Source of the DNA: Lenzites betulinus | Taxonomy: Eukaryota > Basidiomycota > Agaricomycetes > Polyporales > Polyporaceae | Length of the DNA: 64,000 nt | Direction: 5' to 3' | NCBI GenBank assembly: GCA_022264855.1 | Contig: JABYQU010000057.1 | Location: forward strand, 1 to 64,000 | Shown here: in pieces, positions 1 through 11,825 of the stretch | Layout: the number at the start of each line of letters is the position of its first letter | Position numbering within the stretch: the stretch's first letter is position 1 | Notes under the pieces: generated by a model | Databases searched by the model: none | The model's input: the letters and a program-made list of their open reading frames with translations, nothing else | Told to the model about the DNA's origin: nothing | Position numbers and translations under genes: made by a program

Positions 1-1184
1 GATCACACGAGCCGTCTGTGCCCATGGTATCAGTGCGCTGTCCGCCGCTCCCCGTCAGCAGGAAAGGCTTACGTGGTCCATGCTGCTCGTCAAGAGAAGT
101 CGTCCATCCAGGCTAGGCAGAGCGGTCCTGATCCAGTCGCCGTGAGGCTTAAAAACCTTGACGCAATGTCTATGGAGCTGTCAAGGATCGATGATCGTTC
201 GACACCGGAGTAGATACATACGTCGTGGCGACTTCCCAGATGCGTACAGTTTGATCGCGGCTGGCACTGACGATGCGATCATCGCCGGGAAGGAATCGGA
301 CCGTGGAGATGGAATGTTCGTGGCCTCTGAACGTAGCAATGTTCTTGTATTCGTTATCCACGTCCCAGAGCTTGATGAACAGGTCGTGAGAGCCGGAAAC
401 TACGTTCAAAGACACGGCAGGGTTTAGCAGCATGACGGACGGACGATGTACGTTCGGGCGCGTTCGCGACGTCGAGGCAGATCAACGACACTCACCTAGG
501 TACTTTCCCTTGGAGTCGTACTCGCAGTCGCTCACTCGCCTCGTGTGCCCTTGGACCGTTCTCTCCACCTCCCCGGTGTCCCAATCCCAGACCTTCATCG
601 TGCTATCGTCGCTAGCGGAGACGAGCGCGGAGTATCGGGGATGGAACGCGACAGCGTTGACATTTGCTCTGTGTCCGGTCAGGAGGAGTTTGGGAGGGGT
701 AACTGTTGGGAGCCAGTCCGGATTGCTACGCTGGTTGAGACTGGCTGGGTTGGTCACGATGTTCGCGCTATCCTGCAGCGCTTGCGCCAGACGAGACTCA
801 AGATCAACAATCTGTATGCGACATTGCTGTGCTGTCAGACGCTGCAATCCGGGGTGCTGGTGTTGCGTACCTTCTTCTGCAGACGTATGACGCTCGTCCA
901 TTTCTTCACCAGCAATCCGCTTGTCTTGGAAGTGGCGTCTGGAAGGTAATCGGACTGCGAAGACGTTCTATCCAGCTGGACATTCTATGACGAGACGCAA
1001 TGCACGCACCTGTGAGGACTCTTCTTTGAACTGCTCGTAAGTCTTGTTAAATCCTGCCGAGTGTAGGTAGTCTAGCATCGCCTGGTGCCTGCATGCGGAG
1101 AGGCGTCAGAGGAAGGCGCGGATCATGGCTTTGGCGAGAGACAAACAGGTCATTCTGTTGGCGATTGGTCAACTCTATGGGCAT
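1..1184 (-). CDS. nudF: LIS1/NudF (Pac1) dynein regulator, 5' part
   Basis: This is the N-terminal two thirds of the LIS1/NudF/Pac1 protein, which binds cytoplasmic dynein and is needed for nuclear migration. The start is the ATG at 1184: exon 1 (1184-1147) joins, through an intron opening with GTTTGT, to an exon reading [20 protein letters not shown], a LisH dimerisation motif. A coiled-coil segment follows (around 780-890), then WD40 repeats ([41 protein letters not shown]). A further exon near 75-165 reads [14 protein letters not shown], typical of a LIS1 blade. Introns are short and the frame is open after splicing. The remaining WD repeats and the stop lie beyond the window, so the gene is truncated only by the window edge. 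Family identification is firm; exact exon limits are read by eye. Confidence 0.93.
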
Positions 1185-1310
1185 ACCAGGACGCGAAGTC
1201 GGGTTTAAGGGAGGTGTGGACGAGGGACGCATGCACGTATGTGGGTATATAGCCTGCTGAGAGAGGCCGATCGCGGAAGTTAGCGAACACACCTGGAAGC
1301 CGGCGGGACC

Positions 1311-1737
1311 AAGGACCCCGGACATTTCACCAATATGCCTGAGGCCTCATCCGGCCAGATTTTGGATTTCGAGGAGTCAATGCCTCATGAAAATCCGGAC
1401 AATTCGGTCTCAAAATGGCTGGACGCCTGAGCCCATTATCCGGACATTTGACACGGTAGGAAAGTCGTGGCCTGAGGCCAATCCGGACAAAAGCGCTAGC
1501 AGAGCGCTTATGTGTTCCCTTCAGGAAATTTTGGCAGCTGAGACACGTAAGCGCCCAGAAAATGGCTTAGACGCCCGATAGGCCTCAAGAAAAGTCCGGA
1601 CAACAGCCACAAATTTTGCCTAATCCCTGATATAATCCTGACATTTTAGGCTGTCCAGAAGGCCTGATCTATCGGACAGACATTGGAAAAATTTTGGATT
1701 TTGGATCAGGCATTTTGGTGAAATGTCCGGGGTCCTC
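1311..1737. mobile_element. MITE-like element with 26-bp inverted ends and 6-bp target duplication
   Basis: A 427-bp segment begins AAGGACCCCGGACATTTCAC and ends with the reverse complement of GAGGACCCCGGACATTTCAC; the match continues into CAAnATG. The direct hexamer GGGACC flanks it on both sides (1305-1310 and 1738-1743), consistent with a target-site duplication. No coding capacity is evident. The interior holds several degenerate units that pair GCCTGAG or GCCTCA with TCCGGAC about every 50-60 bp. It lies about 125 bp upstream of the LIS1 start codon. It is probably a non-autonomous DNA transposon; the superfamily cannot be assigned from this copy. Confidence 0.75.
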
Positions 1738-2050
1738 GGGACCACTGAGGACACTGTGTGGCTGAGCGAGCCGTCGCCACCTATGACGCAAGGAGCACGC
1801 GGCAGCCACGCGGGCGCAGAAGTGATGGGCGGCTGGCAGCTGGCAGAATCCGCCAAACAGTGGCGCCTGTCGTGCGCCGTTCCCGAACGTTCTAAGCGCC
1901 GACGCGCCGACGCGTCTCGTTTTGGGTTCCTGTCGGCGTCCCGCCCGTTCCCCTGTTTGGGAGGTATGTTTGATGGCTGAGTAAATACAATATATCGTTT
2001 TCGCGACGGCTCTGACCTATCCCGCTGGCACTTCTCGACCTTGACCGTCG

Positions 2051-2488
2051 ATGTCGTTCAACGCCACGTATCGTACGTCGTTACCAGCCATTGCCCGCGA
2101 GCGCCGCACAAAGCCCGAGGAGATCGAGAAGCAGATGCGCGAACTCTTGGCCAGCCAGGCGGAGCTCGATGCGGAGGAGGCGGCGGCGCTCGCGGAGGTG
2201 GGCGAGCAGCATGTGCAGGTCCCGGACGAGAGTACGTCGTATTGTTATGTTAGCTGTGGTCCGTTGGGAACGTTAGGTTCTGCGCCGAGTCGCCTACGTG
2301 GTCGTGGCCATAGGCGGCTCTGTGGGCGGCCACGGCCACGGCCGGAGATCTCCGGAGATAAAATTTTGATCGTGGCCAAATTAGCGCGTGGCCATGGCCG
2401 TTCTAGCGCCTGTAGCCGTGGCCGTGGCCGTGGTCGTGGCCATGGTCGTTCTCCTCGACGCCCACCACCTCCTCGACGCCGTTCATAA
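2051..2488 (+). CDS. possible 5' exon of an unrecognised gene, running into Arg/Gly-rich repeat
   Basis: An open frame starts at ATG 2051 with a charged helical stretch (about 60 residues with many Glu, Ala and Arg; KPEEIEKQMRELLASQAEL). A plausible donor lies at about 2233 (AGTACGTC). Beyond it the frame continues to 2488, but this part is only translated GTGGCC-type repeat (RGRGRGRGHGRS). It may be the first exon of the gene at 2887-4253, but I could not find a junction that keeps frame, so it is listed separately. No known domain is recognised. Confidence 0.3.
   Translation: MSFNATYRTSLPAIARERRTKPEEIEKQMRELLASQAELDAEEAAALAEVGEQHVQVPDESTSYCYVSCGPLGTLGSAPSRLRGRGHRRLCGRPRPRPEISGDKILIVAKLARGHGRSSACSRGRGRGRGHGRSPRRPPPPRRRS
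2297..2455. repeat. degenerate GTGGCC / GGCCAC hexamer repeats
   Basis: Two clusters of tandem GTGGCC-like hexamers (CGTGGTCGTGGCCATAGG, GGCCACGGCCACGGCCGG, then GTGGCCATGGCCG and GCCGTGGCCGTGGCCGTGG) lie on either side of an AT-richer stretch. They read as an Arg-Gly or Ala-Val repeat depending on frame. This is simple-sequence DNA with hairpin potential; no function is claimed. Confidence 0.6.
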
Positions 2489-2886
2489 GCTCTGCCCGCT
2501 CGACGTCTCTGCCCACCGGACTACCCCACACACTCACTGAGTCACCCACTCCTTCCTCTACCACATCTACTTTGTTCCTATTCTTGTTCTCACTTGTGCT
2601 CTTGCGGCCCCCGCCCACCTGGTTCACACTCGGCAACGTTGGGCATCAGAGACTACCCGCGCATACCCTCGGTGTTGATTGCTGCGGGCTTAGGTGGATT
2701 TCGGCTCTCAGGTGCGCTGACTCAGTGTTATCTTCCGTTTCTCGAGCTAATCTAAATCCTCCCCGTGGTGTAGGTATCCAGCGCTCTGTATAGGCTTAAG
2801 CCCGAGTGTCCTTTGCCTACCTACTGTGAGTACGCCTTCTTCATCTTTCATCATCACATGCTTATCTCACTTGATCATCATCTTAG

Positions 2887-4253
2887 ATGTCCCGAGCACC
2901 CAAGGCCGTCTGTGCAAGAGCCGGTGCTGTGGGGTGCAAGGGGAAGGCCACCAGCAACTGCGACGTCTGCGTCCCTTGCTGCGTCGGTCGGACGTCTGCG
3001 TCCTGTCACAGCCAGTACCACCGGAAGCTTCGTAGAGATGCCCGCGCCTCTGCCGGCATCAGTGCACCCGTCACTGTCCCAGGCTCGCTCCCCGCTGGCA
3101 TCATCCCCGCTGTCTCCGACTCTGTCTTCGCTGTTCCAGGCCCCGCTTCCGGTTCCGTGCCCGATGTCCCCAGTCTTGTCAATACGATGTCTGCCGTCTC
3201 CACCGCCCTCACGTTCCATGACCCCGCTGCTGTTGCCTCACATGTACATGATCCAACTAATACATTTGATTTTGATCATCCATCAAATGTCAATGTCAAC
3301 ACTCCGGCATCCTCATCCTCATCTCTGTCCTCGTCCACTGCGTTGGTGTCGGCTCCCCCGCCCACATCATCTCGGACATCTGCGTCCTCGTCATTTGCAA
3401 ACCCGCTCAGCTCGATGTGGAGCCAGAACCAGAGTCTTGGTGCATATCTCCAGCGCTGTAAGGATGACGTCCTGCGTGATGAGGAGTCTGTGAAGTGTCT
3501 TGATGTCCTTCGTGTTTCCGAGTGCATGAAGAAGACTGTTCAGTTCCGAGTATGGATCAAGGTATGTGGGTTGTGTTCTATGTTTTGTATGTGGTCTTAT
3601 GCATCATCTATTAGTCTGGAGAGTGCCCCACTGTGCTGCGCATATATCTTCCTGCTCATCCACACTATGTGCTGTCAGAGCTTCCTGCTCTCGTAACCAC
3701 TCTCCCTTCCGACACCACCCATTGTGATGTCTTCAGTCCCATGTCATCTGGCTGGATCACTCTCGACCTCGAGTCTGCGTACAGCGTTGATTCGGGTGCA
3801 AGTGAAGTTTGCTTGCGCATATCAGGTCTCTCCGATCAAGACTGTCCTACATTCCCGGCACTGGGGGTTACGCTTCCTGCTTCATCCTCTAAGCATCCCC
3901 GGTCATCTTCTCCTGGCCCTGGCTCCCCGCAGCATCCTTCCAAGTGCACTAAGCTGGATGTCGTCAAGACCACTGCCCCCATCACTGGTCCATCCACATA
4001 TGTCCCTTCCACTCCTTCCACACATTCACCAAAGTTTCCTTCAGGCTATTCCTTCTCTGCTGTGTGGAACTTCGTGGAGGCCACCGACACTCTACGAAGG
4101 GACTCCCGTGTTGACGTTGTTGTTGCACTTGGGAACAATCTACACAGGGTCACTTGTCACTGCGTGAAGCGGAAAAATCGAAACCTTTGGCGACGCAGCA
4201 TATGTGACGTCAAGCAGATATCCCAGAATGTAGCACACGTAGACTCACTGTAG
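2887..4253 (+). CDS. unrecognised protein with N-terminal cysteine cluster
   Basis: Two exons are supported: 2887-3561, and 3615-4253 after an intron GTATGTGGG...ATTAG that keeps frame across KKTVQFRVWIK to SGECPTVLRIYLP. The N-terminus has a short cysteine/histidine cluster (CKGKATSNCDVCVPCC, then C-H-x5-H), possibly zinc binding. Next is a Ser/Pro/Thr-rich linker (about residues 55-170), then a conserved-looking block around LGAYLQRCKDDVLRDEE and LPSDTTHCDVFSPMSSGWI, and another Ser/Pro-rich stretch. I do not recognise the family. Its closest resemblance, from memory, is to repetitive Agaricomycete hypothetical proteins with short Cys-rich N-termini. The 5' end is uncertain: an AG acceptor abuts the ATG at 2887, so upstream exons are likely. 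The 3' end may be decayed. It could be a mobile-element passenger. Confidence 0.45.
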
Positions 4254-6004
4254 CACTCGAGGATACCAGTCGTCGAGCGGATCGATGGGACCCTCACATA
4301 TGCGTGATCGGTTAAGCGGCGTACGTGGGCGTATCTCGCATCGTGCGTGTCGACCGCGCCGTCTTTCCCACCTCGCGCACGGCTTTGGATACGTACGGGA
4401 TTCCTCACATCGCGCCCGTGTTCTACGTCTGCGTCTCGTCATCGCTCACGTTGCATGCTCCTTCTACCTGATGTCTGCACGAGGTTCCGGGGTCTTCTCC
4501 TCTGGCCCTGGATTTATTGAACGACGTGGCCTTCAAGCGTCTTGGCTCACTTCCATCATCATCATCCTCGCCCGCCCACTGGTTACAGCTGAGTCATCGT
4601 CTGTCTCCCGCCCGTCTTCCTCCTCTATGTCGCCGACATTACTACAGCTAGTACATATAAGGCCTGACTTTTACGCGGCCACGCAAAATGTTTTGCACGA
4701 AATGTAAAAGTATTTTGACGACTACGTGGTCGCCAAAAATCCGGGCGCTTACGGGCGTCTACGGCCATGTAGGCGACTAGTTGGAGAAACTGACGTTCTG
4801 GGTGTCCCGCTGTCAGGCTAGCTCGTCGGGGCGGATCGGACTCGTCGGTCTTCTTCATCCTGGATTTTCGCACTAGCATCGACGAGTTTGTCTCCCTGCC
4901 CAGTAGATATCAGAGTCATTGTGCAAGCGCACGCTTTGGGGGTATCCCGGCAACATGATATACTTCGAAGACGCTCAGCTCCGTCAAAGCACCATCGTGC
5001 CAGACGTCCCCGGGCCTTCGCTCATATCCGCAAGGACGGGTTGGGCGGATAGTACATATTGAGTTCAATCAGAACAGAGTCAAGATAGCGCGACAGGGCA
5101 GTGGATGCTGCTCACCCGAGAGCTAATATTGCCAAGGTTCGTGGGCCCGACCGCCACCAGATGACTTGAAGTACCGGTCCTTGGCCGGCTTGCAGTCGGC
5201 TTGTGGTCGGCTTGCGCGGTGCCTTACCGTATCCACTCAGCGGCATCAAACCTTGTACCACAAAGTTCGAACATACTCCCATGGCTCTCAGTGTCCGAAC
5301 TGTTTGGACATTGAACGTTCTTGCTCAGGCGGGTTCGGTCTGACTAGAGCAGTGGTGCCAACGTGGTGAAATGAGACTATGTTGAGATCAGCGCTGGCGA
5401 CTTGGCAGGTGAGCGCAGACCCTATGATACTCAGACATGTTCCACTTTCGAAACCTGACCGGCGGCAACTACTGCCATTTCCCCGTCGACCTCCTGTCGC
5501 AGACTTCACAAGCTATCCGCCTACTCCAATCTTCAATAGAAAAGCGCATTCGAATTCAACACAAAAACGCTGCGGCCGTTCTGCAGTGAGCTCCGGTGCA
5601 CAGGACTTACTGGATCTACCTTTTGGGCTGCTAGCGGCAGGCGAATATGATTCCTGTACATAAGCTGTACTGGTTGTTACCGCCTAACGAAAGTGGACGG
5701 GAAAGGGATGCGACCTCCGCGCGCCCGGGCACATAATGCAACTCCGCGGGTACATGCAGGCATCGTGGTTTACCTTACTAAATCCAGATAACTTCTCGTG
5801 CTTCCTCGTGTGCATCACGGCCGACTTCCCATGCTCTGTCTCGGACAACCCGCCAACTCTGTGTGTACATGCTTAAGTCCTCCAACGTCTCCCCCTCGAG
5901 GACGCCCCCAAGCTTCACTGACTAACGCGCGCAAGCTTAGTCTCCTCTCCAGCCGTTGACGTTACCCATCCACGCGCAACGTCACCCACGGTTGGCCCCC
6001 AAGG
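4254..6004. other. no gene seen
   Basis: Only short, unconserved open frames occur on both strands. The last 150 bp before 6005 are pyrimidine-rich and probably form the promoter/leader of the hydrolase gene that follows. Confidence 0.6.
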
Positions 6005-7376
6005 ATGGCGTACTTCCAATTTCGCCACCAGCCATTGCAGGCCTTCTACTACCTCTACATCCTCTTCTCCCTCGCCTTTGTGCGAGTGCCCTACTGGACC
6101 ATACGCTATGCTCTCCCGCGCACCCGCCCCGTGCCCTGGTCGCTTGGACGGGTCGTCCTTGTGAAGTGTTACCGCGTGCTCATCACCACTATATTCCGCA
6201 CGACGGTCACCACGATGTGCTTCGACCCCGTCGCCGTCGAAAAATCGGGCAAGGCAGACAAGTACGGACTTGTATGGACAGAACCCGCTTCTGACCTCTT
6301 CGTGCTTGAGGAAATACAAGAGGCCGCTCGCATTAACGATATCAAGCCGGAGCGTGTCGCCGGCTACTGGCTGGGTAAGCGAGGCCCCGACGGCAAGGCA
6401 GGCCAAAAGGCGGGCCCCGACGAGAAAGTCATCTATGGTTTCCACGGTACGCATGCTTCTACCCTAATTGCCACCCCATTCGCGCGCACTCACCCCGACG
6501 CTTTCACAGGGGGAGGCTTCGTCGTACGTCTCGCACGCTCCTCACGTGCGACCCTCTAACTGGCGCTTCTCGTACTCACCCTCCCTTCTCTTCCCTTTCT
6601 TTAAGATGGGCTCTGCGCACCCCGACTTTGCAACCGGCTACATCTACCGGAAGATGTTCGACTACGTGCCTAACGGCTACGAACGCATCTTCCAGTGCGA
6701 GTACCGGCTGTCCTGGAGCGACCCGCTCCCGACGCAGGGAGCGTTCCCAGCATCCCTTCTGGACGCGCTCGCGGGCTACCAATACCTCGTGCGCGACCTC
6801 GGGTTCAAGCCGTCGAACATCATCATTATGGGCGAATCCGCAGGCGCGAACCTCGCCCTCCAGCTCACGCGCTACCTCGCACAGAACGCGCTCCCCGCGC
6901 TCGGCGTGGGCCCCGAGCCCGGCGCCGCGCGCCCGCGCGGGCAGCTGCTCCTCTCCCCCGCGGCGGACTGGGGCAACACGCAGGAGGGGCCCGAGTCGTC
7001 GTTCGTGAAGAACCGCAACAACGACATGGTGCACGACTTCTTCACGGGCTTCCCGACGAAGTCGCTCGTCGGACGCCTCCCGCCCGAGGCCGCCTGGGAG
7101 AACTCGTGGCTCTCGCCCGGCTCGCTGCGCCTCCCGAGCCCGGAGGGCCTCTTCGCGCGCATGCCGCCGACGTGCATCATCATCGGCGGCGGGGAGATGA
7201 TCCTCGACCCCGTGCGCACGTTGCGCGACCGGATCGTCGCGGACAACGGGGAGAGCGTCATGACGTATCTCGAGATCCCGCATGCGGCGCACGTCCCGAT
7301 GACCCACGCGTGGCACGAGCCCGAGAACACGCAGGGATACGAGGCGTCTCAGAAATGGCTCCAGTCGCTGGAGTAA
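6005..7376 (+). CDS. alpha/beta hydrolase fold-3 (HSL-type) esterase/lipase
   Basis: This is a hormone-sensitive-lipase-type esterase (abhydrolase_3). Exons 6005-6446, 6510-6523 and 6606-7376 give 1227 nt, about 408 residues. The N-terminus has a hydrophobic segment (FYYLYILFSLAFV, residues 14-26) suggesting a membrane anchor or signal. Splicing through a 14-nt middle exon assembles FHGGGFVMGSAHPDF, the HGGG oxyanion-hole motif. The nucleophile elbow is GESAGANLAL; the likely acid is the Asp of DPVRTLRDR and the base is the His of PHAAHVPM. Length and order fit the family. The middle exon is needed: reading through its donor meets a stop at 6557-6559, and skipping it removes HGGGF. The substrate is unknown. 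It converges on the O-mannosyltransferase gene with a 1.4-kb gap. Confidence 0.92.
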
Positions 7377-8812
7377 CGGGGGCGCGGTGGCGGGTTCGTT
7401 GGCCGGTGCTTCGTTGACATATGCTGGGTTTCTGTTTCTTGTATGCTCTCCTTTCGCTCTGATGGTGTATTCTGTTGCTGGCTATATCACTGCGGTTCGA
7501 TGCTGTTGCTCTAGGAAGGCCCGCCTCCATCATCCGCAAAACTACTGCAGCGCGTTTCGTGCGAGCGCAGCGACGCCGCCGGGCCAGAAGATTGCGAAGT
7601 GTGAAAGCAGGATGTAATAGCAAACTTCGTATTCTTGATGCTTTGCCCAAGCCGAACGCACCTCGGTATCAGTGGCGTCGCGCATCTCGAGAACCCGAGA
7701 GCCCAGACTTCGGACGCCAGTGCATTTGGTAGCAAGTTCATGACAAGCTTGCACCATCTATTCCTGGCAGCGTTACAACGCACATATGTCCCATCGCTAC
7801 TGTCCTGTCGGCGTGCACATCAGCCATATACGCGAGGCAATCTTGGAAACTTGACAGACCAGAGATGGCAGGTCCGCAGGCGTCGACATCTCCTCTACCT
7901 ACCTCCATTCGGAAGTATGCCGATGTACGTACTCCCGACCTGATCTTCATTCTGCATAACGTTAACCACGCCAACTCGCCTAACCAGAAACACCGTCGCG
8001 GATCCTTTCTCCAGAGTTCTGTGCTGACGCGGAATCAGTGCACAGTAGACCCAGTGATGTACCAGTTCACCTTCTCTGGCCGCACGAGAAATTTTTTGGT
8101 CGCCCACGGCGACCGCAGCCTCGTCAGAACGTCGGTCGTACAGTACAGTCGTCTCGCTGTACACATCGGGGAATACCACACACAGAGTGCGCGCGACCGG
8201 GTTTCCAACAGATGCTCGAGAACTTGCGGGTGCGGTGAGCGCGAATTCTCCCAGGAGCTGATTGAGCTGGCGTGCAGTGTGCAGTACGGTATCTGTACAG
8301 CGCGCCGCCACGTACCTTGCACCAGAATGGGATCTGCTCCTTCGTCGAATGATTTTCCGCCGCTTGGCCTTCTGCGCTGCTCAGCGGGCCTTCCCACTCG
8401 TCGGTAACATGTTTAGCAAAGGCTGGGCCCTGCGGAGGTAGTAGCATAATGAGGGCACGCGGCGGCCGCAACAGGCAGCGCGGACTTTGCGACGAAGCAG
8501 CCTTTTCCCCCGAGCTCTTCCCATGAACTCAAGTCAGAAGCACATGGAACATAACGGGTACTCATCGTACCGACGACTTCTTTCAGGAGCATATCCATCG
8601 AATTTTTGTAGGAGCACATCTATCTGGGTTCTTCTGGGGTGGTTGCGATGCCAATGCATTATCAGTTATACACAGCGAGAGTTCCAGAATACGAATATAT
8701 ATAGTCGAAAAAAGCAACACATTTCATTGAGACTCGGTAGTCGGAGAGCCGGCGTGCGCGGCCGAAGTCGCGCCGTCTGCATGGTCGCTGGGGGCACAAG
8801 AGAAGCTGACGC
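7377..8812. other. no gene seen between two convergent genes
   Basis: This is the shared 3' flank of the hydrolase and PMT genes. Open frames on both strands around 7865-8407 lack recognisable motifs, codon-level support or plausible splice partners. I see no RNA gene. Confidence 0.55.
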
Positions 8813-11632
8813 TTAGGCGCCGCCGTCAGTCACCTTCGCGGCGAAGTGGAGCGTCCAGCTCGAGAGGAGCCTGCGCGCGTTCACGGCGTGGCCGTCGAGT
8901 CTACACATTACACGTGAGTCAAGGTGACTGTGCGAAAGAGAATTAAAGGACATACCCAGGCGTTCCGTAGGTGAGTGGCGCAATATACACGAACGCGACG
9001 AACATGAGGAGCGTGAACGCGCCAACCACGAAGGGTGCCCGTGAGCCGAGGTCTGCATATGTTTTTACCTGCGGGGTGCGTAGACGCGGGCCCCAGACGG
9101 AGACGGGGTAATTGACGGACTCCGAGAGTGCGAAGGAGAGGACGGAGCCAGCGACAAGCGCAGACGCTACGTGCGAGGGGAGGTAGTGGTGGACGAACAG
9201 CTGACGGCTCATCAGGAAGAAGGGGAAGTAGTGAACACCCCAGAAGAGCACGAAAAAGCCGGTTGAGTTCAAGAGGCGGTGGCGAACGGCTAGAAAGATG
9301 GTTATAAGCATGGAGTTTCCTCAGTCTGAGAGTCACTTACGCTCAGTGAGGGGCTCGATTTCACGACGACGCGCTACCAAGTCCGCGAGCATGATTCCAG
9401 TGTAAAGCGAGATGCCAATAACACATGACCACCATCCAACGATGTTGCCGATGAAGTAGATTTGCTTTTGGCCCTCGGTCTGCGTCCAGAAACTGATACC
9501 ACTGATGAGGAAGGGCCAGTTGATGGGGCCGCTGGCATAGGGGTGCGAAGCCGTGAGGCCAGCGTTGTGCTGCAGCATCAGGACCTGCAGCTCGATGAAC
9601 TTCTTGAAAAAGTTCAGGGACTTCGGTTCCTTCGGGGGCACGTCACCGACGCGGTCCTTCATATCCTCTCCGTCTGCATCGGAACACTCGTCAATACAGG
9701 CCAGGCATGCACGAAGATCGCCACTCACTCTCATCGGAGACAATAGAGTCCACAAACCAAATGGCAGACTTCTCGTTGACGTTCTTGTTACCGTTGATTT
9801 CCTGCTGCTTGTATGCCCAGTCGGGGAGCTGCTTCGTGTGCGTCCACATTGCAACCTTGGTTGAGACATGGATCAAACGGAAGTGTCCGGACTTCGACTT
9901 CCATGCTTCACCCTCCAACGCATCATCTACGAGGCGCAGCTGGAAAAGAGTATCGTTGTAGCGCGAGTCGTCGTCCTGGGGCCAGGTGGTGAACTCCTCG
10001 TTCGTGGGCATGAGCGGGGAAGCGACATCATGCGTGAGCAGGAGAGTCTGAGTGTTGACGTGGAGCAGCTGGAAAACATCGTCATCCCGAACGACGCGTC
10101 CGCGGCCAGTTTCAGGGAGCGCCTTGGTTGGAATGATCTGCCAGTGGTTGTTGGTATCATCGTGGCCATAACCTGTAACCTGTTGGCCTTGGCTACTGAT
10201 ACGACCATCGTCGTATTTCAAGGGGTAGCGGTCGGGGTGCGAGTGTAGGAAGACGCGGGTATCCTTGTGCCTGATGGTGACAGTGTCATAATACCGGATC
10301 TCTGCACACATCGTGAGTGTTCGCTCTGAGTATATGCTCTCCAAAAACATTCCATACCATGGCTGTTGAGCAAAAGCTCGTTGCCCCTGAGAGTCTCCTG
10401 GAAAGCAGGGCTCATGAAGGTATCACCAGGACCCGAGTTCGTGAGGAGAGCAAGGTGGACCCAGAAGACGGAGAGGTACAGGAAGAGCGGAAGCACAATG
10501 AACGCAATGGCTCGTGCAGCGAAGTGTTTCCAGAAGTATTCCTATGACATCATAAGTATCAAACGCGTCGATTAGCGAAACCAACCAACATACCATACTG
10601 TGCCCACGCTTGATATCGAGGATTTCCCAGAGATCGATGATGACTGCACAGCCTATGGCAACAACGGTCAAGATACCATTAACTTTGGAAGCCCACGTGA
10701 ACGCCATAAATGTGCCACAAGCGAGGATCCAAAGCCACCAGTCGTAGGAGAAATCACTAAAGAGGTGTCAGCATTCTGTGGAAAGTATCGAATAGGTCGT
10801 CATACCGGTACCGCAGCTTCTTGAACTTGATGTAGCAGTACATCGTCATCGTCATGAAGAAGATGAGGGCGGCATCCAAGAGAATCAAGCGGTCTTGGGC
10901 AATGTGAGCATTGTCTGCGGTATCTGGTTAGCTAGCGGAGACTACTTTTAGCGGTGCAAGGACATACCAAACAGAACTATGCAGGCGGAGAATACCGCAG
11001 CAATGGTTGAGAATCCGCTTTCCTTCATAATGCCATACACAACGGGGACGGTGAGACTGCCGAGGATCGCCGGAAGAGCGCGCATGCCGACATAGGGGAC
11101 ATGGGCTTCAGTGTAGCTGTCGCCGATGTTCTCGAAGCCGAAGGTGCCGTCATAGCCCACAAACCAACCAGCAAGACCAAAGAGCAGTTTCGCAAGAGGA
11201 GGATGCACGTCGAAGTAGTACTGTCTCTGGATGTAGTAGGAGGCGAACTTGCCGAAGTGAACCTCGTCGAACCTAATGACACGTCAGTAGGCAAACATTA
11301 TACGCGACGGGTCGCGTGGATGTTCTTACACGACTTGGTCGGGGAAGTTGATTTTGTAGAAGCGCAGCGCGAACGCGAGAGTGGTCAGCGTCACAATGAT
11401 CGCGACATTCGCCTGGTCTGATTCAAGGATCCTCTCCGCATAACTACGATTGTTCTGACCAGCGAAGTGTGCGTGAGTGGGTGATTGGTCGTGGCCGCAC
11501 GGGATACGTGTCACGCACTGGATTCCGGTTGTCTGTGTTGTGTTCATCTTCGTCGAGGTCCGAGTGGCTCCCGCGAGAGACGTCTGAGGCTGGTCGCCTG
11601 TTGCGAATACCTGTGGGGCCGCCGCCCGCCAT
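8813..11632 (-). CDS. dolichyl-phosphate-mannose-protein O-mannosyltransferase (PMT family)
   Basis: This ER multi-pass enzyme transfers mannose from dolichyl phosphate to Ser/Thr of secretory proteins. The start at 11632 begins [13 protein letters not shown]. The first intron removes a cryptic extension, so the protein continues [13 protein letters not shown] and then a first membrane segment. The luminal loop has the FDEVHFGKF motif with the catalytic Asp-Glu pair and then [14 protein letters not shown]. The MIR domain lies at about 9770-10310 ([49 protein letters not shown]). The C-terminal membrane region includes [19 protein letters not shown], and the last exon ends [17 protein letters not shown]. 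At least eight exons are present. The gene shares a 193-bp head-to-head promoter with PRP4. The PMT subgroup (1, 2 or 4) is not resolved by eye. Confidence 0.93.
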
Positions 11633-11825
11633 GGTGGAGGAGATACGTGGAAGTGGCGGAGAGGAAAGTGGTGAGAGTGAGAGACTGCAGCTGTCGCGTC
11701 TACTCCGTCACCGCCCAGCGCCTATGGGAAGCGCAACTACACCCGGGCGCTTCATCCCCGCGCGTCCCTTGCCTCTCAGTCTCATCCGCGTTTACGCGTG
11801 CCACCCCTCCATACACACCGCGACC
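11633..11825. promoter_or_regulatory. bidirectional promoter, PMT / PRP4
   Basis: Only 193 bp separate the two divergent start codons, so both core promoters and leaders must fit here. No TATA box is evident, and CT-rich leader tracts precede the PRP4 ATG. Confidence 0.6.

Noticed and set aside
6576..7316. 246-codon minus-strand open frame opposite the hydrolase
   Set aside because: It is Arg/Glu/Val-rich with no motifs, and it is a shadow of the GC-rich hydrolase coding exon.
7865..8407. 180-codon plus frame and 138-codon minus frame in the hydrolase/PMT spacer
   Set aside because: Both strands are open, with no motif, no splice support and no similarity to known families recognised.
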